Shown here: positions 1 to 9,286 of the stretch, piece after piece
Numbering within the stretch: position 1 is the stretch's first letter
How the letters are laid out: the number at the start of each line of letters is the position of its first letter
NCBI RefSeq assembly: GCF_028553765.1
Contig: NZ_CP067134.1
Coordinates: 1,159,001-1,223,000 of the forward strand
DNA: 64,000 bases
From: Paracoccus stylophorae
GTDB taxonomy: Bacteria > Pseudomonadota > Alphaproteobacteria > Rhodobacterales > Rhodobacteraceae
Direction: 5' to 3'
The notes under the pieces: model-generated
Database searches by the model: none
Told to the model about the DNA's origin: nothing
Seen by the model: the letters and a program-made list of their open reading frames with translations, nothing else
Made by a program: the position numbers and the translations under genes

Positions 1-236
1 TCCGCCTCAAGCGCGTCCAGCCGCGCCTTCAGTTCGCTGTTTTCGGTCCGCGCCTTGATCGCCATCTCGCGCACGGCCTCGAACTCCTCGCGGGTGACGA
101 AATCGCGGTCGGCAAGCCAGCGATCGACCCAGCCCTTCATCGCGGTCTCGGCCTCGGTCCTGGCGCCCTGGGCCACGCCCATCGCGTTCGTCATCAGTTT
201 CGACATGTCGTCGAAGAACTTGTTCTGCGTCGTCAT
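1..236 (-). CDS. ubiK: UbiK-type accessory factor (3' end outside window)
   Basis: Small BMFP/DUF526-type protein. Members of this family assist aerobic ubiquinone biosynthesis as a UbiJ partner and form coiled coils. The visible 78 residues begin MTTQNKFFDDMSKLMTNAMG, followed by an amphipathic segment and a heptad-like region (residues about 42-78) with many Glu, Arg and Leu. The start at 236 is preceded by a sigma70-like promoter at 268-296. The C-terminus runs off the window at base 1. It is divergent from lgt. Family assignment rests on overall pattern and length; the exact role in this organism is inferred. Confidence 0.8.
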   Translation of the reverse strand, partial: MTTQNKFFDDMSKLMTNAMGVAQGARTEAETAMKGWVDRWLADRDFVTREEFEAVREMAIKARTENSELKARLDALEA

Positions 237-267
237 CTGATCGGGTCCCCAAATCTTGCCTGCGCCC

Positions 268-296
268 AATATGGGTCGGCAGGCGGCGGGGTTCAA
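268..296 (-). promoter_or_regulatory. sigma70-like promoter of ubiK
   Basis: Read on the minus strand there is TTGAAC, a 17-base spacer, then CATATT. The predicted start is near 261, about 25 bases before the ubiK ATG. Confidence 0.5.
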
Positions 297-390
297 TCCG
301 CGCCGCTCAAGCAGGCTTGCGCGTGGCGCCCCGGCAGGCGCGCGGCCCCGGTGTCGGCGGTTTGCTGCCGTGACCGCGTCAGATCGCGCG

Positions 391-418
391 TTGACACCGC
401 CCGCCCCACGGCTAGCTT
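391..418 (+). promoter_or_regulatory. sigma70-like promoter of the lgt operon
   Basis: TTGACA at 391-396, 16-base spacer, TAGCTT at 413-418. The expected start near 425 lies about 20 bases before the lgt ATG at 446. Confidence 0.6.
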
Positions 419-445
419 GCGCCGCGATATCCACGCCGAGGCCGC

Positions 446-1333
446 ATGATCCCGTTTCCCGACATCTCGCCCGAGATCTTCACCCTGCATCTGGGCGGGC
501 TGTCGCTGTCGCTGCGGTGGTATGCGCTGGCCTATCTGGCGGGGCTGCTGATCGGCTGGCGGATCATGGTGCGGATGATGCGCCGCGACGCGATCTGGGG
601 CGACCGCGCGCCCATGCGGCCCGATGGCGTGGACGATCTGCTGACCTGGGTGATCCTGGGCGTGATCCTGGGCGGCAGGCTAGGTTTCGTGCTGTTCTAC
701 GAGCCCGGATTCTACCTGTCCAACCCGGCCGAGATCGTCAAGGTCTGGCAGGGCGGGATGAGCTTTCACGGCGGGTTCGCCGGGGTGATCGTGGCGGCGT
801 GGCTGTTTTGCCGGGCGCACGACATTCCGCCGCTGCGGCTGGCCGACGCGATGGCGGTCGTGGCGCCGATCGGGCTGTTCTTCGGCCGCGTCGCCAATTT
901 CATCAATGCCGAGCTTTGGGGCCGGCCCACCGATCTGCCCTGGGGGGTGATCTTTCCGGGCGAGGCGGCGCAGACCTGTCCGGGCGTCATGGGCCCCTGC
1001 GCACGCCATCCCAGCCAGCTTTACGAAGCCGGGCTTGAGGGGCTGGTGCTGGGCCTGATCCTGTGGGCGGTGGTGCGCGCAGGCGGGCTGCGCCGCCCCG
1101 GCCTTGCATTCGGCATCTTCCTGTCGGGATACGGGCTGGCGCGGATATTCGTCGAGTTGTTCCGCGTCGCCGACCCGCAATTCATCACCCCCGACAACCC
1201 GCTGGGGCATGTGCTGGGCGGGCCGGTATTCGGGCTGACGATGGGCCAGCTTCTGTCGCTGCCGATGCTGATTCTGGGGCTGTTCTTTATCCTGCGCGCA
1301 AGGCGGCGGGCACCGGCTGCCGCAGGCGCATGA
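446..1333 (+). CDS. lgt: prolipoprotein diacylglyceryl transferase
   Basis: Inner-membrane enzyme that moves a diacylglyceryl group from phosphatidylglycerol to the lipobox cysteine of prolipoproteins, the first step of lipoprotein maturation. The 295 residues form about seven hydrophobic segments. The family signature is present near residues 147-160 ([14 protein letters not shown]), as are the early WYALAY motif and the GG.SFHGG motif near residue 110. It is first in a tightly packed operon: its TGA overlaps the ATG of the next gene by 4 bases. Substrates in this window include the lipoproteins at 23915, 38396 and 49850. Confidence 0.97.
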   Translation: MIPFPDISPEIFTLHLGGLSLSLRWYALAYLAGLLIGWRIMVRMMRRDAIWGDRAPMRPDGVDDLLTWVILGVILGGRLGFVLFYEPGFYLSNPAEIVKVWQGGMSFHGGFAGVIVAAWLFCRAHDIPPLRLADAMAVVAPIGLFFGRVANFINAELWGRPTDLPWGVIFPGEAAQTCPGVMGPCARHPSQLYEAGLEGLVLGLILWAVVRAGGLRRPGLAFGIFLSGYGLARIFVELFRVADPQFITPDNPLGHVLGGPVFGLTMGQLLSLPMLILGLFFILRARRRAPAAAGA

Positions 1334-2388
1334 CGGCGCTGGAGCGCATCATCGCCGCGCGCATCCGCGCCACCGGTCCGATGACGCTGGCCGACTACAT
1401 GGAGACCTGCCTGTTGCATCCGCAGCACGGATATTACGCCACGCGCGATCCGTTCGGGCGCGCGGGCGATTTCACCACCGCGCCCGAAATCTCGCAGATC
1501 TTCGGCGAGATCTGCGGTCTGGCGCTGGCGCAGGCGTGGATGGACCAGGGCCGACCGGCGCCCTTCACCCTGGCCGAGCCGGGGCCGGGGCGCGGCACGC
1601 TGATGGCCGACATGCTGCGCGCTTTGCGCGTCGCGCCGGGCATGCGCGAGGCGGCCCGGATCGCGCTGATCGAGGCGTCGCCGCATCTGCGTAAGATCCA
1701 GCGCGACAGGCTGGGCCATGTGCAGCATCTGGACCGCGCCGACGATCTGCCGCAACAGCCGCTGTTCCTGATCGCGAACGAGTTTTTCGATGCCCTGCCG
1801 ATCCGCCAGTTCCAGCGCGTCGAGGACGGCTGGGCCGAGCGCGTGGTGACGCTGGGCCCGGACGGGCTGCGCATGGCGCTGGCGCCGCCGGTCGATCTGC
1901 CGCGTCCGGGGCAGCCAGGCGACGTGGTCGAGGATCGCCCCGCCGCGCCCGCGATCGTCGCCGCCATGGCCGGCCGGATTGCCGCCCATGGCGGTGCCGC
2001 GATCATCGTCGATTACGGCGGCTGGAACGGATATGGCGATACGTTTCAGGCACTTCGCGCGCATCGTTCCGAAGATCCGCTGGCCTCTCCGGGCGAGGCG
2101 GACCTGACCGCGCATGTCGATTTCGCGGCCCTTGCCGCGGCGGCGGTCGGGGCGGGGGCCGTGGTTTCCCGGCCGGTCCATCAGGGCGACTGGCTGCTGT
2201 CGCTGGGGGCGGCCGAACGGGCCGGGCGTCTGGCGCAGGCGGGGGACGGGGGGGCGTGGCCCGCGCTTCACCGCTTGACCGACGCAGACAAAATGGGTCA
2301 CCTGTTCAAGGCGATGGCCATCTGGCCCCAAGGGGCGCCGCCGGTGCCCGGATTCGACGCGCTGAGGCTTCATGCAGACGACGCTTGA
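1330..2388 (+). CDS. SAM-dependent methyltransferase, MidA/NDUFAF7 family
   Basis: The 352-residue protein belongs to the COG1565 family, whose mitochondrial member NDUFAF7 methylates an arginine of complex I subunit NDUFS2. Visible marks are [17 protein letters not shown] near residue 19, [15 protein letters not shown] near 47, the SAM-binding [12 protein letters not shown] near 80, and [12 protein letters not shown] near 150. It starts inside the lgt stop (ATGA) and its end overlaps pgeF by 17 bases, so the three genes are almost certainly co-transcribed. A role in complex I assembly is inferred from the family. Confidence 0.9.
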   Translation: MTALERIIAARIRATGPMTLADYMETCLLHPQHGYYATRDPFGRAGDFTTAPEISQIFGEICGLALAQAWMDQGRPAPFTLAEPGPGRGTLMADMLRALRVAPGMREAARIALIEASPHLRKIQRDRLGHVQHLDRADDLPQQPLFLIANEFFDALPIRQFQRVEDGWAERVVTLGPDGLRMALAPPVDLPRPGQPGDVVEDRPAAPAIVAAMAGRIAAHGGAAIIVDYGGWNGYGDTFQALRAHRSEDPLASPGEADLTAHVDFAALAAAAVGAGAVVSRPVHQGDWLLSLGAAERAGRLAQAGDGGAWPALHRLTDADKMGHLFKAMAIWPQGAPPVPGFDALRLHADDA

Positions 2389-3136
2389 GATCCTGACCCA
2401 TCCGCTGCTTCACGACGTAAGGCACGGATTCTTCACGCGAAAGGGCGGCGCATCGTCCGGTCTGTTCGCCGGGCTGAACTGCGGCCGGCGGTCCAGCGAC
2501 CAGACCGACATGGTGACCGTCAACCGCGCCCGCGTGGCCGAGGCGATGGGCGTTCCGCCCGATGCGCTGGCGACGGTGAAACAGGTTCATTCGGCGGATG
2601 TGGTGACGCTGCGCGACGGCGACGAGATCGAAAATATCCGGGATATTCAGGCAGATGCCATCGTGACCGCGCGACGCGGCGTGGCCCTGGGCGTGCTGAC
2701 GGCGGATTGTCAGCCGATCTTGCTGGCCGACCCGGATGCAGGCGTGATCGGCGCCTGTCACGCGGGCTGGAAAGGCGCGCTGGACGGGGTGATCGAGGCC
2801 ACGGTGGCGGCGATGCGCAATCTGGGCGCGACCGGGATCCGCGCCGTGATCGGTCCCACGATCAGCCAGCGCAACTATGAGGTCAGCGAGGATTTCATGG
2901 AAGATTTCCTGATCGAAGACCCTGAATATCATCGCTTTTTCAGCGGCGGCCCGAACGGGCGGCCGATGTTCGACCTGCCCTCGTTCGGGCTGTTCCGCCT
3001 GCGCGGGCAAGGGGTCGAGGCGGAATGGTCGCGGCACTGCACCTATTCCGACCCGGACCGCTTTTTCAGCTATCGCCGCGCCACGCATGAGGGGCAGGCG
3101 GATTACGGGCGGCTGATTTCGGCCATCGCGCTGTAA
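2372..3136 (+). CDS. pgeF: peptidoglycan editing factor / purine nucleoside phosphorylase YfiH family
   Basis: Laccase-domain (DUF152) protein of 254 residues. Family members remove wrongly incorporated amino acids from peptidoglycan precursors and have purine nucleoside phosphorylase activity. The metal-site residues are visible: His in VKQVHSADV, Cys in LTADCQPIL and His in GACHAGWKG. The start lies inside the preceding methyltransferase gene, and the protein begins [13 protein letters not shown] as expected. It is the last gene of the lgt operon and is followed by about 200 bases in which no gene is supported. Confidence 0.93.
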   Translation: MQTTLEILTHPLLHDVRHGFFTRKGGASSGLFAGLNCGRRSSDQTDMVTVNRARVAEAMGVPPDALATVKQVHSADVVTLRDGDEIENIRDIQADAIVTARRGVALGVLTADCQPILLADPDAGVIGACHAGWKGALDGVIEATVAAMRNLGATGIRAVIGPTISQRNYEVSEDFMEDFLIEDPEYHRFFSGGPNGRPMFDLPSFGLFRLRGQGVEAEWSRHCTYSDPDRFFSYRRATHEGQADYGRLISAIAL

Positions 3137-3335
3137 CCTGCAACAGGCGCGCAACAGGACCGTGCGTTGCGTGATGCCGCAGGCGGCGGGGTGGTGGCGT
3201 TCCGGTCAGCAAATGCTGTATTTTTGGCTGCACAATGGGTGCACCGGCGCGGCACCGCGTGTGCACAGGGCGTACACCGACAACGCGCGGTTGGGGGGTG
3301 ATGTCTGGTGCCTGAAAGAATTCGGCTTTAGGTGG

Positions 3336-4424
3336 CTAGAACGGTATTTCATCATCGAAGTCGCTCCGGGAGACCCGACTAATTTTCAGCTCGCCACTAG
3401 CAAGTCCGATGTCGCCATTAGATTGGCCTGAAATCTGGTATCGGCGGGCCACTTTTTCAGCGAGCGGCGTGAATGGATTCGGGCCTTCAGCGTTCATTAA
3501 GCCAGATTCACTATAGTAGCTCCTTAATTTTTCAAATGTCACCAAGGTTATCTCAAAAAGTCCATCTGTATCTTCGTTCATCAATTCGCCTGCCAAGGCC
3601 GAGCCGATCTTTATGCAAGACTCACGTTCATCAATACTAAAGAAAAAATCTCCATCCCAATCGCCTCTAGAAAATTTCAGGCCGAAGAAGAAAGATGAAA
3701 AGGCTCTTATCCACGTAGTCTTAATCCTGGCCGGGCTGCCGCGTCGTGTTCCGAGAGAGTTAGTAACCATACCTGGGATCAAATCAATGTTTAGAATCTC
3801 ATGCGTTTCAGGAAGTTTTGGAAGCGACAGTCCCACCTCCGGGTGACCGAAGGTCGCTCGGTACTGCTCGATCTCCTTCCGAACATTGTTGAGTTCTTCC
3901 AGAGTATCGGCGCTGGCGACACTATTGCCTCTAACCCAGCCTGTTCTAGGTTTTGTTGCTTTCGCGTGATCGAGCGCCTCTCTTACACAAAGCTTGAGTT
4001 CATCAGCAGTTTTCCAGCTACGCCGCAGCCTGCCGGTTTCCGCCTCTTCGATAAATTTCTGAAGAAGATCTTGGGCTTCTGGAGTTCGTTCTGTCTGATC
4101 GGCTCTAAGGCTCCCGGGGTCTGAGTGAACCATCACCAAAACCGGAACATCCTTCTGAATAGCGTATCTAAATTCCTTATGAGTGTAACTTAAGCCGTCT
4201 GGAGCAACGCTTCCGTATCTTCCGGCGATGATAAGAAAATAGTAATCGCATTGATCAATCAATGATTTAATAAATTCAAATTGATCTTCGTCAGCGGCCG
4301 GGAAATTCTCCATTTGAATTGGAAAATCTCCGGTGCTGATAATGATGTCCTGAACCGCCCGGCGCTCTGCGCGTAGATCTTCGAATGTAGAGCTAATAAA
4401 TACTTGATAACGCTTTTCGTGCAA
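3336..4424 (-). CDS. DUF4062 domain protein, probable horizontally acquired gene
   Basis: The 362-residue protein has an N-terminal DUF4062 domain: FISSTF at residues 9-14, an acidic/aromatic stretch, FLIIAGRYGS at 63-72 and SYTHKEFRYA at 79-88 with the conserved Glu. The fold is thought to be TIR/nucleoside-deoxyribosyltransferase-like, and such domains often sit in defence or signalling proteins. Residues about 170-190 look coiled; the C-terminal half is not recognised. The chosen start is TTG at 4422-4424 with GAGG seven bases upstream on the minus strand; no later start keeps FISSTF. Codon use is strikingly AT-rich against the GC-rich neighbours. It follows the Lrp gene on the same strand by 16 bases. 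No partner gene is present. Confidence 0.85.
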   Translation of the reverse strand: MHEKRYQVFISSTFEDLRAERRAVQDIIISTGDFPIQMENFPAADEDQFEFIKSLIDQCDYYFLIIAGRYGSVAPDGLSYTHKEFRYAIQKDVPVLVMVHSDPGSLRADQTERTPEAQDLLQKFIEEAETGRLRRSWKTADELKLCVREALDHAKATKPRTGWVRGNSVASADTLEELNNVRKEIEQYRATFGHPEVGLSLPKLPETHEILNIDLIPGMVTNSLGTRRGSPARIKTTWIRAFSSFFFGLKFSRGDWDGDFFFSIDERESCIKIGSALAGELMNEDTDGLFEITLVTFEKLRSYYSESGLMNAEGPNPFTPLAEKVARRYQISGQSNGDIGLASGELKISRVSRSDFDDEIPF

Positions 4425-4440
4425 AGATTTACCTCGGAAT

Positions 4441-4941
4441 CTACCCCGCCACCCTGATCCGCTCCTCCACAACCTCGAACGGCACCGCGGGTTCGTCCTT
4501 GGCGGCGCGGATCACCAGCGAGGTCTTGACGCTGGCGACGTTGGGGGCGGCGGTCAGGCTGTCGGTCAGGAAGCGCTGGAAGGTGGACAGATCGGGCGAG
4601 ACGCATTTCAGGATGAAGTCGATCTCGCCGTTCAGCATGTGACATTCGCGGACCAGCGGCCAGGCGCGGACGCGATCCTCGAACGCCGACAGGTCGCGTT
4701 CGGATTGCGAGGCGAGGCGGACCATCGCGAAGACCTGCACCTCGAAGCACAGGGCGCGGGCGTCGATATCGGCGTGGTAGCCGCGGATATAGCCAAGTTC
4801 CTCCAGCGCGCGGACGCGGCGCAGGCAGGGCGGGGCCGAGATGCCGACCCGGCGCGCAAGTTCGACATTGGTCATCCGGCCATCCGCCTGAAGCTCGGCC
4901 AGGATCTTGCGGTCGATGTCGTCCAGTTTTGCGCCAGCCAT
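4441..4941 (-). CDS. Lrp/AsnC family transcriptional regulator
   Basis: The 166-residue regulator has an N-terminal winged helix (LDDIDRKILAELQADGRM, then NVELARRVGISAPPCLRRV) and a C-terminal RAM/effector-binding domain from about residue 70. Such proteins bind amino acids and control amino-acid or redox genes as dimers to octamers. It is divergent from trxB, a pairing common in alphaproteobacteria, with a 149-base shared control region. The start MAGAKLDD at 4941 was chosen because it places the helix-turn-helix normally. The DUF4062 gene follows 16 bases downstream and could be read through from this promoter. Confidence 0.93.
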   Translation of the reverse strand: MAGAKLDDIDRKILAELQADGRMTNVELARRVGISAPPCLRRVRALEELGYIRGYHADIDARALCFEVQVFAMVRLASQSERDLSAFEDRVRAWPLVRECHMLNGEIDFILKCVSPDLSTFQRFLTDSLTAAPNVASVKTSLVIRAAKDEPAVPFEVVEERIRVAG

Positions 4942-4978
4942 GCTGCTCTTTCTTGTCGTCGGGTTGCGGCGTTGCCGG

Positions 4979-5007
4979 AAACTACAATGCGGGTCCGGGG
5001 GGCGCAA
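4979..5007 (-). promoter_or_regulatory. sigma70-like promoter of the lrp-type gene
   Basis: Minus-strand TTGCGC, 17 bases, TAGTTT. The predicted start is near 4972, about 30 bases before the ATG at 4941. Confidence 0.45.
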
Positions 5008-5033
5008 CATTCTTTCGGCGGACCGCCGATACG

Positions 5034-5062
5034 TTGCACAAGCCGCGCCAAAAGATTACCTG
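5034..5062 (+). promoter_or_regulatory. sigma70-like promoter of trxB
   Basis: TTGCAC at 5034-5039, 17-base spacer, TACCTG at 5057-5062, about 28 bases before the preferred trxB start. It lies back to back with the lrp promoter. Confidence 0.4.
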
Positions 5063-5090
5063 AGGCGGCGAACCGCAGATGGGGCAGGAT

Positions 5091-6089
5091 ATGACCGACC
5101 GCACGCATGTGAAACTTCTGATCGTCGGGTCCGGGCCGGCGGGATACACCGCCGCCGTCTATGGCGCGCGCGCCATGCTGGAGCCGATGCTGATCCAGGG
5201 GATGCAGCCGGGCGGGCAGCTGACCATCACCACCGAGGTCGAGAACTGGCCGGGCGATATCGAGATCCAGGGTCCCGAGCTGATGGTGAAGATGGAGGCG
5301 CATGCCAAGGCCATGGGTGCCGAGATCGTGACCGACATTGTGACCCGGCTGGATCTGGGCCAGCGGCCTTTCGTGGCGGAATGCGACAGCGGGCGGCGGG
5401 TGACGGCGGATGCGGTGATTCTGGCGACCGGCGCGCAGGCGCGCTGGCTGGGTCTGCCGAGCGAGGAGAAGTTCAAGGGATTCGGCGTCAGCGCCTGCGC
5501 CACCTGCGACGGCTTCTTCTATCGCGGCCGCGAGGTTCTGGTGATCGGCGGCGGCAACACGGCGGTCGAGGAGGCGTTGTTCCTGACCCGGTTCGCCAGC
5601 AAGGTGACGCTGGTCCATCGCCGCGACAGCCTGCGGGCCGAGAAGATCCTGCAACAGCGGCTGTTCCGCAATCCCAAGGTCGAGATCGTGTGGGATCACG
5701 AACTGGCCGAGGTGAAGGGTGCCGACGATCCGATGGGCGTCAGCGGCGCGGTGCTGCGTTCGACCAAGGACGGCGCCTTGCGCGAGGTTCGGGCGGACGG
5801 CGTGTTCGTGGCCATCGGCCATGCGCCCTCCAGCGAACTGGTCCGCGATCAGCTTGAAATCCACGAGGGCGGCTATGTGAAGGTCGAGGCGGGGTCCACG
5901 CGCACCTCGGTTCCCGGAGTGTTCGCGGCGGGCGATCTGACCGACCGTATCTATCGCCAGGCGGTGACCAGCGCCGGGATGGGCTGCATGGCCGCGCTGG
6001 ACGCCGAACACTGGCTGGCCGAGCAGGACGAGGCCGGGCCGCCGGACCCGTCGGCCGCCGAACTGCCCGAGGAGACGGCGGCGCAGTAG
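5091..6089 (+). CDS. trxB: thioredoxin-disulfide reductase
   Basis: FAD-dependent enzyme that reduces thioredoxin with NADPH in the cytoplasm. The 332 residues show the FAD motif [16 protein letters not shown] at the N-terminus, the redox-active CATC in [13 protein letters not shown] near residue 140, the NADPH motif [12 protein letters not shown], and the C-terminal [10 protein letters not shown]. An in-frame ATG at 5079 would add four residues; 5091 is preferred because it gives the usual MTDR start and an AGGAT just upstream. The C-terminal tail after DAEHWLAEQ is extended and acidic. Confidence 0.96.
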   Translation: MTDRTHVKLLIVGSGPAGYTAAVYGARAMLEPMLIQGMQPGGQLTITTEVENWPGDIEIQGPELMVKMEAHAKAMGAEIVTDIVTRLDLGQRPFVAECDSGRRVTADAVILATGAQARWLGLPSEEKFKGFGVSACATCDGFFYRGREVLVIGGGNTAVEEALFLTRFASKVTLVHRRDSLRAEKILQQRLFRNPKVEIVWDHELAEVKGADDPMGVSGAVLRSTKDGALREVRADGVFVAIGHAPSSELVRDQLEIHEGGYVKVEAGSTRTSVPGVFAAGDLTDRIYRQAVTSAGMGCMAALDAEHWLAEQDEAGPPDPSAAELPEETAAQ

Positions 6090-6290
6090 GCGTTATGGTC
6101 TGCGGACCTGCGGCGCGCCGCCGATGGTGGCGGCATTCCTGCCGCAGCGCGCGGAATCGGCGCGTGGCGGGGCCGGGTGCGGTTGAATGTCCGGGACGCC
6201 GGGTCTATGGGCGTCGGCGGGGCGCGCGCCCCGGTCTGCGGGCCGGGGGCGGGCCGTGACATTTCCCGTTCAACCGCCGAGCATTTTCCG

Positions 6291-8000
6291 ATGACATATC
6301 CGAACCAGACGCCGATCCCCGAACTTTACGTCTCTGACGAGGCTGCGGCATCGCTGAAGCACGAGGCGGGCAGCATGCCGAGCTGGGATCTGACCCAACG
6401 CCAGCTTTGCGATCTTGAGCTGCTGATGAATGGCGGGTTCAACCCGCTGAAGGGTTTCCTGACCGAGGCGGATTACAACGGCGTCGTCAACGACATGCGG
6501 CTGGAATCGGGCGCGCTGTGGCCGATCCCGGTGAACCTGGATGTCAGCGAGGCGTTCGCCGCCGGGGTCGAGCCGGGCACCGACATCGCGCTGCGCGATC
6601 AGGAGGGCGTGATCCTGGCGATCATGTCGGTGACCGACAAATGGTCGCCCGACAAGGCGCACGAGGCCGAACAGGTGTTCGGGGCCGACGATCTGGCCCA
6701 TCCGTCGGTCAATTACCTGCACAACGTCGCCGGTCCCATCTATCTGGGCGGGCCGATCAAGGGGTTGCAGGCGCCGACGCATTACGATTTCCGCGCCCGC
6801 CGCAACAGCCCGAACGAGTTGCGCGCGCAGTTCCGCAAGCTGGGCTGGCAGCGCGTGGTGGTGTTCCAGACCCGCAACCCGCTGCATCGCGCGCATCAGG
6901 AACTGACCTTCCGCGCCGCGCGCGAGGCGCAGGCGAACCTGATGATCCACCCGGTCGTGGGCATGACCAAGCCGGGCGATGTGGATCACTTCACCCGCGT
7001 GCGCTGTTACGAGGCGGTGCTGGACAAGTACCCCTCGGCCACGACGACGCTGTCGCTGCTGAACCTGGCGATGCGGATGGGCGGGCCGCGCGAGGCGGTC
7101 TGGCACGGGCTGATCCGCAAGAACCACGGCGCCACGCATTTCATCGTCGGCCGCGACCATGCCGGGCCGGGCAAGAACAGCGCCGGCGAGGATTTCTATG
7201 GCCCCTACGAGGCGCAGGACCTGTTCCGCAAATACCAGGACGAGATCGGCGTTGAGATGGTCGATTTCAAGCACATGGTCTATGTCCAGGAACGCGCGCA
7301 ATACGAGCCCGCCGACGAGATCGAAGAGGGCGTGACGGTGCTGAACATCAGCGGCACCGAGCTGCGCCGCCGCCTGCGCGAGGGGCTGGAGATCCCGGAA
7401 TGGTTCAGCTTTCCCGAGGTGGTCCAGCAATTGCGCCGCACCTCGCCCCCGCGCGCGCAGCAGGGGTTCACGGTGTTCTTCACCGGCCTGTCGGGCAGCG
7501 GCAAATCCACCATCGCCAACGCGTTGATGGTCAAGCTGATGGAGATGGGCGGACGCCCCGTCACGCTGCTGGACGGGGACGTGGTGCGCAAGCATCTGTC
7601 GTCGGAGCTGGGGTTCAGCAAGGAACACCGCGACATCAACATCAAGCGCATCGGCTATGTCGCGTCCGAGATCACCAAGAACGGCGGCATCGCGATCTGC
7701 GCGCCGATCGCCCCCTATACGGCCACCCGGCGCGCGGTGCGCGAGATGATCGAGCAATACGGCGCCTTCGTCGAGGTGCATGTCGCCACCTCGCTGGAGG
7801 AATGCGAACGGCGCGACCGCAAGGGCCTGTACAAGCTGGCGCGCGAGGGCAAGATCAAGGAGTTCACCGGCATCTCGGACCCCTATGAAGAGCCGAAACA
7901 GCCCGAACTGCGCGTCGATACGCAGGATGTCGAGGTGGACAACTGCGCCCACCGCGTGCTGCTGACGCTGGAAAACATGGGGCTGATCGGCATGAATTGA
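6291..8000 (+). CDS. sat/cysC: bifunctional sulfate adenylyltransferase / adenylylsulfate kinase
   Basis: A 569-residue fusion that carries out the first two steps of assimilatory sulfate activation: sulfate plus ATP to APS, then APS to PAPS. The N-terminal ATP sulfurylase half (to about residue 390) has QTRNPLHRAHQE near residue 195 and GRDHAGPGKN near 285. The C-terminal APS kinase half has the P-loop GLSGSGKST near 402 and the DGDVVRKHL motif. The start MTYPNQTPIPELYVS was chosen because the upstream in-frame stretch is not protein-like. It stands alone, with about 200 bases upstream in which nothing clear was found. Confidence 0.96.
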   Translation: MTYPNQTPIPELYVSDEAAASLKHEAGSMPSWDLTQRQLCDLELLMNGGFNPLKGFLTEADYNGVVNDMRLESGALWPIPVNLDVSEAFAAGVEPGTDIALRDQEGVILAIMSVTDKWSPDKAHEAEQVFGADDLAHPSVNYLHNVAGPIYLGGPIKGLQAPTHYDFRARRNSPNELRAQFRKLGWQRVVVFQTRNPLHRAHQELTFRAAREAQANLMIHPVVGMTKPGDVDHFTRVRCYEAVLDKYPSATTTLSLLNLAMRMGGPREAVWHGLIRKNHGATHFIVGRDHAGPGKNSAGEDFYGPYEAQDLFRKYQDEIGVEMVDFKHMVYVQERAQYEPADEIEEGVTVLNISGTELRRRLREGLEIPEWFSFPEVVQQLRRTSPPRAQQGFTVFFTGLSGSGKSTIANALMVKLMEMGGRPVTLLDGDVVRKHLSSELGFSKEHRDINIKRIGYVASEITKNGGIAICAPIAPYTATRRAVREMIEQYGAFVEVHVATSLEECERRDRKGLYKLAREGKIKEFTGISDPYEEPKQPELRVDTQDVEVDNCAHRVLLTLENMGLIGMN

Positions 8001-8127
8001 CCGGACATGGCGGCATCCCCGCCCGCGTGTGGGGCAGGGATGTCGTCGGGGCGGTCGTGTCAGGAAATGCCGGCATCGGTGGGTGCCGGCGCGCCCCGAT
8101 CCCGTCGGGCGCGCCGGGCCGTCGGCG

Positions 8128-8355
8128 TCAGTGGACGCTGACCGGCGTCAGTTCGTTCTGCCGCGCCAGCACGAAGGCCAGCGACCGGTCGCGCACAAGC
8201 GCCAGACGTTCTCCGTCCGCGTCGTGGACCGCGTACATCGCCTCCATCTCGGGGATCTGTTCGCGGATTTCGTGGGGCAGCGTGCTGGTCGCGACGCGCC
8301 GGATATAGACGAGATTGGTGGTATCGGTATCGCCGAAATCGAATTTGGTATCCAT
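8128..8355 (-). CDS. DUF1150 family small protein
   Basis: The 75-residue protein matches DUF1150, a small alphaproteobacterial family of unknown function that usually sits beside a small heat-shock gene. The conserved C-terminal stretch is AVHDADGERLALVRDRSLAF, ending VLARQNELTPVSVH. It lies ten bases behind hsp20 on the same strand with AAGGGGA upstream of its ATG, so the two form an operon. A role in heat or protein stress is inferred only from this pairing. Confidence 0.9.
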   Translation of the reverse strand: MDTKFDFGDTDTTNLVYIRRVATSTLPHEIREQIPEMEAMYAVHDADGERLALVRDRSLAFVLARQNELTPVSVH

Positions 8356-8365
8356 GGTGATCCCC

Positions 8366-8776
8366 TTACTTGCGGCTGATCGGAATGGTCTGGACGACCT
8401 GTTGCGGTGCCACCCGCTTCAGATCCACATGCAGCAGGCCGTCTTCCAGCTGCGCGGCGGTCACCTCGACGCCCTCGGCCAGCACGAAACTGCGCTGAAA
8501 GGCGCGCGCGGCGATGCCGCGATGCAGAAAGACCCGGTCTTCGCCCGCCTCGGCCAGGCGGCCGCGTATGACAAGCTGGCGATCCTCGGTCGTGACGGAC
8601 AGATCGTCCAGGGCGAAACCCGCCACGGCCAGCGTGATGCGAAACCCGTCGGGCGCGACATGTTCGATATTGCAGGGGGGATATCCTTCGGCGCCCTTCG
8701 CGGCGCGTTCGGCCATCCGCTCCAACCGGTCAAAGCCCAGCATGAAGGGATGCGCCCCCGGTGAAATCCTGTTCAT
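8366..8776 (-). CDS. Hsp20/IbpA-type small heat-shock protein
   Basis: The 136-residue small heat-shock chaperone binds unfolding proteins in the cytoplasm without ATP. The alpha-crystallin domain spans about residues 30-125, with YPPCNIEHVAPDGFRITLAV at its start, the LVIRGR strand, and the late ARAFQRSFVLAEGVEV segment. The start MNRISPGAHPFMLGFDR at 8776 matches the family N-terminus and has AAAGGG just upstream. It is first in an operon with the DUF1150 gene. No convincing heat-shock sigma promoter was recognised. Confidence 0.93.
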   Translation of the reverse strand: MNRISPGAHPFMLGFDRLERMAERAAKGAEGYPPCNIEHVAPDGFRITLAVAGFALDDLSVTTEDRQLVIRGRLAEAGEDRVFLHRGIAARAFQRSFVLAEGVEVTAAQLEDGLLHVDLKRVAPQQVVQTIPISRK

Positions 8777-8941
8777 CTTCAGCCCTTTGCGTTCAAGCGA
8801 CTGCGTTTTGCGCGGGCCCCGTTCCGGCAACCCGTCACAGGGGAATATGTGAACCCGGACCCCGCTGTGCAAGTGCCGCGCCCCCGATCGGTGCGGCGGT
8901 GATGCAGGCGCAAGGAACGGCCCGCCCCCCACACGACGCTG

Positions 8942-8970
8942 TTAACAGGGGCGGAACAACCGGCTATAAG
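8942..8970 (+). promoter_or_regulatory. sigma70-like promoter before the DUF465 gene
   Basis: TTAACA at 8942-8947, 17-base spacer, TATAAG at 8965-8970. The expected start near 8977 precedes the ATG at 9009 by about 30 bases. Confidence 0.5.
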
Positions 8971-9008
8971 CAGGAACGGACCGATCCGCGTCCGGCAGGG
9001 CCAGCCAG

Positions 9009-9227
9009 ATGAACATGCACCACGAAATGTCCCACGAGGAAATCGTCCGCGCCCGACTGGCGGCGCTGCGTTGCGAACATCGCGACCTGGACGAGGCGAT
9101 CACGGCGCTGTCCGCGCAGCAGCTGACATCCTCGCTGACGCTGCAACGGCTGAAAAAGCAGAAGCTGGTGCTGAAGGACCGCATCGCCCGGCTGGAGGAC
9201 GAACTGACCCCCGACATCATCGCCTGA
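9009..9227 (+). CDS. YdcH/DUF465 family small protein
   Basis: The 72-residue, almost wholly alpha-helical protein has the DUF465 pattern: residues 10-40 form one helix ([20 protein letters not shown]) and residues 42-68 a second with [19 protein letters not shown]. Family members are short coiled coils of unknown function. It lies upstream of purE on the same strand with 59 bases between them. A separate promoter-like sequence before purE suggests the two need not be co-transcribed. Confidence 0.88.
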   Translation: MNMHHEMSHEEIVRARLAALRCEHRDLDEAITALSAQQLTSSLTLQRLKKQKLVLKDRIARLEDELTPDIIA

Positions 9228-9256
9228 TTGCGGGCCGGGTCCGGTCGCGCTATGGC
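9228..9256 (+). promoter_or_regulatory. possible promoter of purEK
   Basis: TTGCGG at 9228-9233, 17-base spacer, TATGGC at 9251-9256. It starts immediately after the DUF465 stop and lies about 30 bases before the purE ATG. Confidence 0.4.
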
Positions 9257-9286
9257 CTGAAGCCACGCGAGACAAGAGGATGCCGC

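Noticed and set aside
3162..3431. Small open frame on the plus strand between pgeF and the DUF4062 gene
   Set aside because: No good ribosome site, overlaps the DUF4062 3' end in antisense, and shows no family pattern.
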